The notes under the pieces were generated by a model that did no database searches, was not told the DNA's origin, and was given only the letters and a program-made list of their open reading frames with translations. DNA of 64,000 bases from Morchella semilibera (Eukaryota; Ascomycota; Pezizomycetes; Pezizales; Morchellaceae), in assembly GCA_009192285.1 (NCBI GenBank), contig CM018606.1:1974081-2038080 (forward strand), written 5' to 3'. Each line of letters starts with the position of its first letter. The stretch's first letter is position 1. Below are positions 1 through 12,200 of the stretch, one piece after another. A program made the position numbers and the translations under genes.

Positions 1-3000
1 TTGGCACTTTAGGCGATAGCGCAATTGGAGAAAAATATGAACGGTTGATTGATCTGCTGGTCAACGATCTACAGTTTGCACTCGCACTCTGCGACTCGTG
101 CCCCAGCAGCGAGGTGGACGAAATCAGTGTTGCACTGCTCAATATATTTGATTCACGGGGACTGGGATTGACACTATTGAAGGAGTTGATCGAGCAAGAA
201 GTTGCTAATACTGAGAGTGAGAGCGAGCTGCTCCGTAGGAATTGTGTTGCAACAAAAATGCTTAGTGTATTCGCTAAATGGAAGGGAAGTGATTACCTCC
301 GGAAGGTTTTGCAAAAGGTTTTGCAGAGGATGATCATTGCGAGTGATGATCTGGAACTTGAACTGGACCCGGGACGAACGAGCAATACGGAAGAGATACA
401 GAAGAATGAGATGCAACTGAAGTACCTTACCAAAGTTTTTCTTGTTGAGATCTGTAAGAGTACCAAAGACATTCCGAACAGTTTCCGTTGGATATGTCAT
501 ACAATCTCCTCCTGTGTTTTTGATCGGTTTCCGGAAGCAAAGTTTACCGCTGTTGGCGCCTTTATATTCCTTCGGTTCTTTTGCCCAGCTATCGTAGCAC
601 CAGATAGCGAGGGCCTCATAAACAAATCTCCGAATAAGGAGATGAGGAGAGGGTTACTGCTTATCGCCAAGATTGTACAGAACCTTGCGAACAATGTGCT
701 TTTCGGGGCAAAGGAACCATACATGATCCCATTGAACGAGTTCTTGACCCAACACATCTGTATCGTTACAAACTTTCTCAGAGAGATCTCAAGTCCTCCA
801 AAAACGGTTGAAGCCGTTGTTGCGCAGGAGAGTTTTGATTTTGGGAGTAGTGTTGCACTGCACAGGTTTTTGTATGATCACTGGGAGGTTGTGAGGCAAA
901 AACTGATTTTTCAGGAGAAACATAAAGCAAGAATAAAGGCAGATAAGAGTTCTGACGGGCCGACAGGATTGCAGCTGAGTATAACGAAATTCTCTAGCTT
1001 GATCAGTACACTTGGCGCACCACCACTGGACGTGAGTTGGGGGCGGCCAGCAGTTTCTGGGAGTATCCAACCAGCTTATTCAAGATATCAACACTTCATG
1101 CTGAGGAATAGTGGAAGAAGCGTGGAGAGCATTTTAAGCGCTAGGATTGTGTTTGATGGTGGAGAGACTAAAGACAATGTTCCTGTCATCTGCTTCGTGC
1201 TCAGGAACATCAATGCCGGCACCATGGATCCAGATCTTCTTATATACTGCTTCCTCAAGATCGCCTCGAGGATCTGGCACAAGGATTTTGCAGTGCTGAT
1301 CGATGCAACCTGCTACTCTCTCAGCAACGAACTCCCAGATCAGGTCTATAAGAAAATTAATTCGCTGATGCCCCCGGACATGATCAAACACTATAGCCGA
1401 GCTTACATCTACAATATGAACAGCGCTTATCGGAAGTTCTTCCGAAGGCAGCTTCGATATGCAGTCCGAGACGATACTCATTCTTGGCACCCAAGTAATA
1501 TCGACTTTATCATGCTAGGATCTGTCTCAGAATTGCAACAACATTTTAACCTGGGGAGTTTGCACTTACCGAAAGAGACTATGAGCTTTTGAGCGATTCC
1601 AGATACGTTTTCCATCACATCACAAAGCTCAGCAAGACCAGGGGAAAGATAGACGTTGTCTTCAAGGTCGGTAGTCAATATATCCAAATTACCCCAACAG
1701 CGAAACAGGAAATTGTTGCCGCACTACGGATGTTTGCAACTGTAAACGACATCTTCAGACTCACCGATGTTGAAGAAGCAAACCCTAGCTTCTACACAGA
1801 CGACGAGAACGCTTTTGGGATCAAGACGGATAACGGGAAGGTTCCGATGTATTTCACAAGCCCGAGGAAGAACGACATCCTTCAGACACTCAAGACCAGC
1901 AAGGCTACGTATAGCAAAGACAATAAACCCAGCAAAACTAGCGAACGCACTATTCGCCCAGAGGATGTGCCGGGAACGCTGCTGAATATCAGCTTGATGA
2001 ATATTGCAAGCTCAGATCAGTCGCTGAGGTTGGCGGCGTACAATTTACTATGTGCATTATGCCAGACGTTTGGGTTTAACCTGGACAGACCATTTGTGAG
2101 CGCTAAAGGTAGGTCTATAATCTTTTAGTTGGTACTATAATCACTGACCGTGCTAGGCCTGAGTATTCCAACGGACCCGGTAGCCCTGATCGTTGGAGTG
2201 AGTGAAAAGCTGGCTGCGAGCGAACCACAGTTGACATACGATTTCATGTCGGAGTTCTTTGTTGGCTGGGAAAAGACACCGCCACAACAACGACCCCTCA
2301 ATATTTTATATATGGTTCCATGGTTGTCAAACCTATATTCCCAGGTTCTCATGAGTGGTGATGACAGCGAGCGCGGGAGGGAGAGACTTGCTACTATCGC
2401 TAGGAAAATGATTGATATCACTGTTCGGGAGCCAAGACTATATACGACGTTTCAGCAGAACGCTTGGTCGGTGATTAGCAAAGATGAAGGGTTGCTAGAC
2501 GTTTTCCTAGATGAAATGGTTAAAACCGCCTTAAACTTTGGCTTTGGTACTGACGGGGCTGAGACAATCGGGTCTATTGCGTCGAGCTTTGGCACGCTCA
2601 CCATTAGGGGAAAGATAATCATGAGGATTCGAAAAGCGATTACTAAGTCTTCGCTAAGACCGACTCGCCATTTGGTTGACAATGTCGTATGGGGCGAGAT
2701 TTGTGTTCTTTTGCGTGTATGTCTTGCGATATCATTCGACAGCCGGGTTCAGGCTCAGATGTACCTGCCTGAATTGTTCCATATCATCACAATGGTGGTC
2801 AACTGCGGGTCAATTCTAGTCCGCTCGACGGTTCATAGCTTACTTGTTAACACTATACATTCTATCTGCGTTTCCTTTCCCTTGGAGGAGGGAAAGCTGG
2901 CGGAGCTGAAGACCATCCTCACGAATCTATCGGGACCAAAGTTGTGTTTACTGTTTAGTTTAAATCGACCAACATCGAGGGACCAGGTGACGATTCAGGA

Positions 3001-4376
3001 CCAAAGGATCGCAGAGCCGACGACAGCTACAAGTATGGAGCAGATTACGAACTTGTTGTTAGAGATCGTGTCGATTGCGGCACCCTCAATTGGTGTGTTG
3101 ACCCTGGTACATGATAGAGGAATTATTCTAACAGATGGTAGATATGGCAAATATCTGGCGAGCACGATGGATGAGTCTCGTCGCAAGTACTGCCTTCCAG
3201 ACAAACCCGGCCATTCAATCAAGAGCATTCTCAGTGATGGGCTGCCTAGCAAGGGAGGATGTTGATGATGATCTTCTCTACCAGGTTCTGGTTGCACTCA
3301 AAAATTCACTGGCAAGATTTCTCCAGGAAAGTAGTGATCATGAGATGTTGACCAGTATCGTAACGAGTCTTACAAAAATGATGGAGAATCTTTCTCCATC
3401 ATCCCGTTACCTCCTGCAACTTTTCTGGTTGGCAATATCATTGGTTCGTGTGGGGTCTGGGCTTATCTTTAATTGTTCCGCTGCGCTCTTAGAGGCAACT
3501 CTGCGCACAATTGCCGCATCGGGCGAATTCAAAAATAATCGGATGGTTCCCGTTCTCCTCCAGGGTAAGTCCACTGTCGAGGAAGCTACCAACGCAATCG
3601 ACGAGCTATACGGTCTCCAATTCAACCAAGAATCTTTTCACATTGCCGTTGCCGCAACACTCTCCAAAGGGCTTCAAGATCCATCCACAAAACCAGCTGC
3701 TCTCCGTACTCTGTCAACATTTATGGAGGTGGTTGCGGCCAACACCCCAGAAAATGTTAGGTGGGGCCTCGACATACCTGTCCCGCCGTATTTGGGTATG
3801 GTTTGCACCCGTGCCACCACCCTTGTGGAGTTGAAGGAGGTTCTTTGGGTTTTTGGCATTGCTCTTGATGGAGAAGAAACATTTGAGACAGAATGCTATA
3901 ACAAGATGGGGCCGCTTCTCGACGGAATGAGCGAGCAGAACCTGTTACTCACGGGGGTCTTGGGCGTCATCGATTTTAGATCATGTGAGGAGACTATTCA
4001 GAGGCAAACTTTATCCATCTTTACTATGCTAGCTAGGCGCAGGCCCGAGGTTCTTGTACTTCTATACGATCACTTATTAGATCACCTCGATGACGTACTC
4101 AGCACTTCACACAACCCAATGCTCCTCAAAGAGGCGAATACACTCATGTGCGTGACTTCTGCCGATCCAAGGTTTGCAAGCAGAAAGGATTCAAAGGAAG
4201 CACTTGCCACGTATCTAGACAGATGGGGGCTTGGTGGAATATGGTTCTCAACGAGCTTCAAAACGACGAAAGACCTCGAGAAGAGGTGTGCAGGGCTTAC
4301 TATCAAATTAATTGAGGTGTGTATCATTCTTCCCGAATTTTTAAGCTGGGACTGGGAGTTGACCAAATGGATCTAG
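1..4376 (+). CDS. IRA2: IRA/neurofibromin-type Ras GTPase-activating protein, 5' truncated
   Basis: This protein stimulates GTP hydrolysis on Ras and so restrains Ras-cAMP signalling at membranes. The reading frame is already open at position 3, so the gene starts left of the window. In order there is a RasGAP domain with the signature FLRFFCPAIVAPDSEG (nt ~560-610), a Sec14-like segment (nt ~1170-1340), a PH-like segment reading VFKVGSQYIQITPT (nt ~1650-1700), then a helical C-terminal region containing NIWRARWMSLVASTAFQ and MGCLAREDVDDDLLYQ. Two introns restore the conserved frame: 2109-2156 and 3093-3141 (junction reads PSI-D-MANIWRARW). A one-base frameshift lies at ~1587-1590. The 3' end is uncertain: the frame stops at 4376, but a donor near 4317-4321 and acceptor TAG at 4374-4376 could add a short last exon ending at ~4391 or ~4490. 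Family assignment is secure; IRA1 versus IRA2 is not distinguished. Confidence 0.92.
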
Positions 4377-5839
4377 TCGATCATTCTTTGATCAGCTGAG
4401 AGCCGGTCGGTGGCTTAACAACTTAATGATACTAAAAGAAACGAATTGGGGAAGAGGAAGTGGGCAGGGAGGGTAACTTCAGTGGAGGAATTGCAAAGTT
4501 GATCTTTATGTCTAGGCTTTCTTGGAGTTTATTTTTTTTTTCATCATTTTTGTTGTTTTGATCTTGATTTGTATTTGTACTTATATTCTTTTACCCAGCG
4601 ATTTTCATCGTACGTTTTCTTTTTCTCTCTTCCGCCCTTCTGCTTTTTTTTTTCTTTTTCATAGCATGGGGCGTTCTTTGCGAAAGCGAATTGGGAATGG
4701 AGTGGGGATCGATTGGAAGGAGGCGATGACAGGGGCTAATGAGTTCAATGATATATATTACTAAGTTGGAAAGTAAGCTGGAGCTGTACATAAATTTGTG
4801 TAAGTAATTTTTGTCCTCTAGGAGTCATGAAAAATCTATCCGATGACCGAAAGGAAAACTCATCAAACACAAAGTCGGTATTTTCCGCAAGAGGTGTATG
4901 AAATACTCGGAACAGCCAGAATTCGGCCGTGCCTAAATGATGAGCCTGTTTTTCATATCATTTACTGTGAGAGGGCGCTTTAACTATTAGGGATGTGATC
5001 AAACAGTCCGACCCCCTCCCCCCGGGACGAAATACATACATCATGTACTTTTGGTCTTTTTCCAATTATCACCCAAACTAGGTGGAGCCAGGTCCCAAGT
5101 GTAGAACCACAACACAATTAATTATAATGAACAGAGGTAGATTTTTTTTTTACCCTTGGGAGAAGCCTTTTGCACATTTCTGAACTGGTAAAAAGGTAAT
5201 AAAATACTGTAGTGGAGAACTTTATTACTAGGTAGGTCTTGTATGGGGTTTCACTACTTGACTACATGTACTTTTAGGCTTTCACGAAAACTTTTGGGTA
5301 GGGGGTTTACTACATAAGACCCTTTCACTTTGAACCTTGTAAGCAAGACACCAGGGAAAGCGGACAGTGACGTAACCGACACCACTTAAGCAGCCATTGA
5401 ATCTCGCCTAGCGTATTAGCCCCCCCAATGAAGCAAATAACCAATGTAGTCTAGTACAGTATCAAAAAAGCATTTCAAACTTTTATACAGGCGAATATTT
5501 GGTTTATTCCTTCAGGACGTTATGCAGGGACCCCTTTCCTTACTATTGGCAAAGAATAAGATAGGAAAGGAAAAAAGTAAAATGGGAATAAAAACAACAA
5601 AGCAAGGTAAGAAGAAAAAAGAAAACAAGAACCACGTAATTTTAATAGAATGATACACCCATTTTTTTTTCCCTAACGCCTACACAGAAACTACCTCCTC
5701 ATCACCACTCCAGAATGTCTCGCATAAGATCGAATGCTTTACTGCAGTCGTAAAGCGGAGTAATGAAGTGCCCAACTCGTGGTGCAAAATACATTTATGC
5801 AGGTGTGTCTAGAAACAGATTATTAGATCCCGAGACTCT
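4377..5839. other. Convergent intergenic region
   Basis: This lies between the 3' ends of the RasGAP and RLI1 genes. It holds T-rich stretches (4530-4660), expected of 3' untranslated sequence, and one TACATGTA palindrome at 5263-5270. I see no convincing gene; the short open frames here have no protein character. Confidence 0.6.
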
Positions 5840-8046
5840 TTATAATAGTGGAGAGGCTTCACCATCCAAGAAGAAATAATTGCCACTGAGTTTCTGGATT
5901 TGATCTTGCTGGGAATCAAGTTTGTTGATTCGAGGCCTGAAGTTCTCCTTGTCACGTCTGAAGGTAACATTCAAGGACTTCAGGAACTGGTTGCATCCAG
6001 TCAACAGACTCTGAGGTTTCGTAGCAACCGCCTTAACGGACGGAGTGCCCTCAAACACAATAACACGGTCCGCAAGATAAGTAGCCATGATGAAATCGTG
6101 CTCGACGACAAATGCGGTCTTCTTTGAGTGCATTATGAAACGCTTGATGACTCGAGCGGCAATAATACGTTGCTCAGAATCAAGGTATGCGGAAGGCTCA
6201 TCAATAAGGTAGATATCTGCCGGGAGGCCAAGTGCAAGAACAATTGCTACGCGTTGCAATTCTCCTCCAGAGAGATGCTTGACTTCCTGGTCGATGAAAT
6301 CGTCGATGCGGAGAGGTTTGAATACATCTGTCTGAAACTGTTGGTTGAGGTAGGATGCACGGATACGTTTAAAGATAAGTTCTCGAACGGTTCCGGGGAA
6401 TTTAGGGTTAATCTTCTGAGGCTTCATGGAAATCGACATTTTTGGAATCTTTTTGCCATCATCTGGGGGTTCGACACCAGCGAGCATGCGACAGAAGGTA
6501 GTCTTTCCAGTACCGTTCTCCCCCATCATAACAATAATCTCCGAATCGGTGAACTCTCCCTTATCAATCTGCAGTTTAAACTCGCCAAAAGTCTTGGTCA
6601 TAGCTGGGTAATGAAAGGCACGTGATTTGTCGACCAAGAATTCATCACCAGCTTCAGCGATACGGAACTGAAGCGATTCCTCGCGGAAACGTAAGTTCTC
6701 AGTGGGAATGTTACCGTCGAGAAAGATATTGATACCCTCGCGGACTGACGCGGGGAGGGTGACGACACCATAGGCGGCGGGTTTACCGTAAAGGACACAA
6801 ATAAAGTCAGAAAGGTAGTCAAGAACAGACAAATCGTGCTCTACCACGATAACATAGTCATCCGGCCTCAAAAGGCCACGAATCGTCCCGGCAGCCTTCA
6901 AGCGTTGCTTGACGTCCAGGTAGGAAGATGGCTCGTCAAACATATAGCTAGAGTACCGTCAAAAAGAGGGAAGAAGTTAGAGAAAATCAGGAGACCTTAC
7001 ACATCTGCCATCTGAACACATGCCACAGCGATAGCAAAACGTTGAAGTTCTCCACCAGATAAGTTCTCGACGTCACGATCCAGAACCGGGCGAAGGTCTA
7101 TAAAGTTACTAACTTGACGATCTGCACTAGACAAAAATCCTTACCAAGAATATCAACCATCTCGTCAAAGTTATCTCTTTGACACTGACCCTCCAAAAGC
7201 GCTCTGACAGATCGTACTTCCCCACGAATAGCCTGTGGCAACTTATCGACATATTGTGGTTTTACGACAGCCTTAATATTATCCTCAACAACCTTGGTAA
7301 GATAGTTCTGAAGCTCTGATCCACGGAAATACGCCAAAGTCTCATTCCAGTCCGGTGGGTTGTCGTATCTTCCCAAATTGGGTTTCTGTTTACCCGAGAG
7401 AATCTTCAATGCCGTCGACTTACCAATACCGTTGGTTCCCACAAGACCAAGAACTTGACCGGGACGCGGAGTAGGAAGTCTGTGTAGCTTGAAAGAGTTT
7501 GCGGAGTAACGGTGCGTCACTTGAGTTTCGAGGTTTGTCGGCAAGTTGATGATGTGAATTGCTATTGCGTGAAAAGATCAGATTCTTGTACCGGGCATCA
7601 TGCTTTGACGGGATCCATACCACCAAAAGGACACTTCTTAGGACAGATACCACATCCAATACATAATCTTTCCGAAATAAAAGCAATCTTGGACTCCGGG
7701 GTCACTTCAATACAGAGCTTTCCTGTTCTTACAACAGGACAAGACTTTTTGCATTCTTGCCGACATTTCTATAAAATGCAGAAACTTCACTTTAGATTTT
7801 GTGCACAGCCGGAGTTCGCCGCTAGAATACTTCATACCTTCGGTTTACACTATGGAAGCTCAGTTAGCAAAACCAGCGGCCCAACTATATAAGGCAAAAA
7901 GCAAAAAGAAAGAATACAAAGAAGTTTACTTACCTTGTCCGTGCTCACGATGGCGATACTTTTTCACCAAATCAGCTGGGTTACCTTTCTCCCCTCAACC
8001 CCAAAAAACAAACTGGAAGGCCATACCGGGTGAGTTTATCAGACAT
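5840..8046 (-). CDS. RLI1: RLI1/ABCE1 iron-sulfur ABC ATPase, ribosome recycling factor
   Basis: RLI1 splits ribosomes after termination and links recycling to initiation in the cytosol. Seven exons read on the minus strand: 8027-8046, 7934-7958, 7838-7849, 7621-7768, 7145-7561, 7001-7097 and 5840-6947. They total 1,827 nt and encode 608 aa, the same length as yeast Rli1. The N-terminus carries the ferredoxin-like cysteines: [15 protein letters not shown] (Cys16, 21, 25, 29) and [13 protein letters not shown]. ATPase domain 1 has Walker [10 protein letters not shown], signature [10 protein letters not shown] and Walker [10 protein letters not shown]. Domain 2 has [20 protein letters not shown] and [12 protein letters not shown]. 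All catalytic motifs are intact and all introns are GT-AG (47-84 nt). The third exon is only 12 nt and encodes CKPK, including the first Fe-S cysteine. The start ATG gives MSDKLTR, matching the family. Confidence 0.96.
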
Positions 8047-8761
8047 TATGCTACCTAATACAGCGATAAATCGAGATGTGGTCGTTTATAGGTGCGCTGA
8101 AATCCCAAAATAAAATGAGGGGTTGCCGTTTGACAGGAAGGTCTTGTTAGGTGGGGTTCAAAAATTGGAAGTGTCTTGGTATGCAACTAGCGGCCGGTAA
8201 GTGTAGCGAATGCTTATTCAGCCCCTCTCAAGCAACAACGATTGGTGGATGAAAGCTTTAGGGCTCAGGGTTTTTTCAGCAATAGAATACCATCAGCAGC
8301 CTTTAGAGTTTAGACCCTGATGATGTCACCGAGCGAGTGATACTATGTGATTGCGATTTGTTTCCAAACATATCCATTCACCTCACCTCGGATAACCACA
8401 TTTTGCAAGAGTTCTATTAAGCCATGTTGCGTGATGGTAGCGATCATGATAGGACGCGGCTACGAAGATATTACATAGAGTAATGGCATTGACTCTGGCT
8501 TCTTACGGCACCACCACTCCGCTTGAGTAAATTTACTTCAGATAAGACAAACAGAAATTGATCTAGCTCCAGAATTCAAGAAAGTCTTGAAGCTATACCT
8601 AGGAACTAAAAGTCTAGTACGGTCTGGAAATTTGGCGGCTCCATATTTTATCTTTTCCACTCACCACTTAAAAAAGGTGTAACAAAAAGATAGAGAAAGA
8701 CACCACCACACACACCGATTTGATGGAGATGATGTATGTGGATAGGTAGGATATATAATTA
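8047..8761. other. Intergenic region upstream of RLI1
   Basis: This is the presumed RLI1 promoter. It contains one copy of the recurrent 16-bp motif (8334-8349, minus orientation). No other gene is seen. Confidence 0.5.
8334..8349 (-). other. 16-bp motif copy
   Basis: Reads CACATAGTATCACTCG on the minus strand. A divergent copy of the recurrent motif, in the RLI1 upstream region. Confidence 0.45.
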
Positions 8762-8842
8762 CGACATCGGCAGGATTTGAACCTACGCTCGCGAACGAAA
8801 CAGATTTCTAATCTGTCGCCTTAACCACTCGGCCACGATGTC
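8762..8842 (-). tRNA. tRNA-Ser, anticodon AGA
   Basis: The minus strand folds as a class II tRNA of 81 nt. The acceptor arms GACATCG and CGATGTC pair perfectly and are followed by discriminator G. The A box is TGGCCGAGTGG and the B box GGTTCAAATCC. The anticodon stem ACAGA/TCTGT encloses loop TTAGAAA, giving anticodon AGA, which reads TCT (and TCC after inosine modification). The long variable arm and G73 are serine identity features. There is no intron. No TTTT run lies within about 70 nt downstream. Confidence 0.96.
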
Positions 8843-9224
8843 CGTTTTATTGAAGCTTGAAATATTACTCATAATGGTGAATATCTATATTAACGTATCT
8901 CCATATTTTGAACACAAAGAGTAGCGCGTGTATGTTGAAAATTCAAGCACATTAATTTGTAGTTAACCGTTTCTATAGGCTCCCAAAGCCACTACACGTC
9001 AAAGAGTAAAGAAAGTTTACACAAGTAAATAACATAGCAATTCATCCGAAAAGAGAGATAAAGAAAAAACGAATAAAGAAAACCTTAATAGCCCAAGCTC
9101 CATAATACAAGCCCCCTGTGAAACCCATGGTATCAATGATAATAATAACAAAGAAAAAAAAAAGAATGAAAAATGGGGAGAAAGAAGGGAAAAAAAGGAC
9201 ACGGAAAACTAACAAATATCTCAA
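8843..9224. other. Short intergenic region, 3' side of the coiled-coil gene
   Basis: AT-rich sequence between the tRNA 5' end and the stop codon of the next minus-strand gene, probably its 3' untranslated region. I see no gene. Confidence 0.5.
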
Positions 9225-12200
9225 CTAAGGCCCTACACTATCACCACTAGGGGTCCTATGCCTGCTGAGATCTCTCATATCAATCCCCTCGCTCGAGAAG
9301 TCGAGGCCTAGAGCCGGATAGTTCTTCTTTCGCTTGAAGCTCTCGTTACCCTTCCTATCCTCCTCATCTGCAAACCTCCTAACACTCCCACTACTGCTCC
9401 TTCTCCCTTCATCATCAAATCTACTTTCTGACTCCTCCTCCTCCTCCTCCTCCACCAGTTCATCTCTTAGAATACCCTTATCACCACCCTCACCCCTATC
9501 AGTACCATCGGTTTCTTCCTCTTTCACTGCAGAATTTTCTTTTTCATTCCCGGATGTTGTCCTGCCGTTCTTTAGGTTCCAACTACTCTTTCGAGTGCCA
9601 CGAACACTCCTGGTAGATTGACTCCTTGATAAAAGCCCAAGGCTGGCAGAATACTCATGCTGCCCCAAACCCAAAATGGTACCACTGAGACCTCTCGAGG
9701 GTTTGGCAGGGTTGCTTGTGGTGCTTGGAATATCGCCGGAAATTTCGTTCAAGGAAAGGTGGCGCCTCCCAGGTGCAGCAGAAGGTCGAGGGATAGGACT
9801 ATGTTGGGCCTTCATCCTCATGGCATCAACGCCGGCTTTTGATAGGCGAGAGTTATTTGAACGAGGTTTGGAAAGCAGTGCTCGGGATTGTTCAATAACA
9901 CCCTCAATAACTCGTCGCTCTAAGCCTTCGGCCCTAGCTTCAAGTAGCAGTAGCTCATCTCTCCTCAAGTCAAGTGCAGTCTCAAGGCCAGCAACCTCCG
10001 CAGTAAGCTTGAGTCTCCGAGCGTTGAGTGACTCCGTTTCATCCTTCAAAATCTCAATGGAGTCCTGAAGGTTGGCATGCTCGTCACGGAGGGCGGCTGT
10101 GGCTGCTTCGATAATTTTCTTTTCTGAGTTGGCCTTTTCCAAGTCGTTTTCGGCTTGTCGAGCAGCGTCAATTTTGGCGGTGGCGTCCTCCAGGAGGACT
10201 TCCTTTTGCATATTTAGAAACTCTGCGATATCTGCTGAAGTGGTAAAGACCTGCTGCTGAATAGAGGCTAGAAGGTCTAACTGCGGGAGATGTTTTGCAG
10301 TCTTGGTCTCGGCTGCCAGTAGTATATTTAGTTTCTCTTGAGTTTGCGAGTCATCGTAGGCGGGCGGCGGGGGAATTGAATCTGGTTTTTTGGCGATTGA
10401 GTCCTGCGCATCCCGAAGAAGATGCTTCAACTCTAAGAGAGCATTGAACAAGTTTGGCTGTGACCCTTTCCATTCTGTCTGCAACACATCCACGAGGCCC
10501 ATGACTTCTTGGACCTGCTTCTGAGTCTTGTGATGTTCCTGCACTGTGCTTGTATGGGATTCCTCGACAGCATTCTTGACAGCGAATACGTCTTCCTTGA
10601 CTTCTATGCTGTACCCTTCGACAGCAGCATTTACGTTGTCGATATTCTCTTGTACTATGGCACGAGATTCTTCGATGGAAGCCTTAAGTTTAGCCTCTGA
10701 TGTTCCGATCTTCGCTTCAATCCCGACAACTGAATCCTTGGCCTCTTGCTGTGAGCCCTCAACTACCTTTTTGACCGCTTCAATCTCTTCCTTGACTACC
10801 GTTTTTGCGTTCTCCACAACATCTTTCACACCACTAATTCCTTCCCTAGCCTCAGTCTGGACCCCAGAAATAGCTTTGTTGATATCATTGATGCCTTCGG
10901 CCGTCCCCAGCTGAATTTGGGACGCAATATGCTTAACACTGGTGATGTCTTCCTTTAACTCGGATTTGAGATCCGTAAGAGTTGTGCCGATATGAGCGAT
11001 ATTTTCCCCGGTTTCAGTCTGAAACCCAGAAATACTGTCACTGATTCCAATAAGCCCTTCCTTGGTCTCACACTGGAATTCAGAAACCGCACTTGAAACA
11101 CCAAGAATGCCTTCGGTGGTGACCGTTTGAAAGATTTCGATACCATCCTTAACTTCGGCCACAGATTCCTTCATCTCAACATTGGATTCACTAACAGCCT
11201 TTGCGACAACCGAAATCCCGTCCTTGACTTCGCTGTTTTTTTCCTCGACTAAGGTTTTAACTACGGCTACCTCAACCCGACATTCACCCACAGCGGAATT
11301 GATATCAGAAATAGCATCCTTCTCTTCGGTCTGCCCTTTTGCAATCCCGCCCAGAGCCCTCTTTACTTCGAAGGTGGCTTGTTTAACCTCGAATGCTGCA
11401 TTCCTCATGTCTTCAAATGCCTGTTCGGATTCAGGGGCCGATACTGATGTGCTAACAATTCCGGAAAACTTCTCCATCATCTCCAAAAACTCTCTCCTAA
11501 GGACATCAACCGCGACTTTAAGCTTGTCAGCTTTATCGCCAGGTTTGTCGGTAACTCTGTATTCCACTTTATCAAAAACGGGGGGTTGGTCATTGCCAGC
11601 GTCGCTACCAAACTTGATCGGTTTTTCCATCAGTTCCCGCACAGCCTTTGTCAGTTCTCGAACTGCTTCGAAATCTTTGGATGCCCCAAAACCCTTTTCG
11701 ACAGACTGTAGCAGTTCCTTCCGGAGGGTGTCGATCATTTCTTTTATTGCTGACCCGCTTTCTGATTTAGGGATAACAAGAGCAGATATAGATCTGTCCA
11801 AGGATTGTTCAATATTCTGCTTCAGCGAGTCAATGGCTTCCTTGATTTCTTCATCCTTCGACTTCTCAGACAGCTCCTGAATTTGGGTTTTGAGGGTATC
11901 CACGGTGTCTTTTATTCCAAGCCCTTTGACCTCAGTTGCTAGAGCATCAATAGCTTCCCTTACTTCGACGTCGCTAGAGCCTTCAGGTACCTGAAGCTGT
12001 GTCGATTCCTTGGTCTTTAGCTCTTCGACTGCATCTTTTATGTCTTTTGCTGCCGAACTGAATCTTTCTGCTAGCCCCTCAACCTCCTTTCTTAACGCAT
12101 CTACCCCTTCATTCCCCGTCCCGCTAGCAACACTCCCAGAAAATCCTTCAACCTGAATCCTCAAGGCCTCTAATCCACTCTTTATTTCGTCGTTTTTGGA

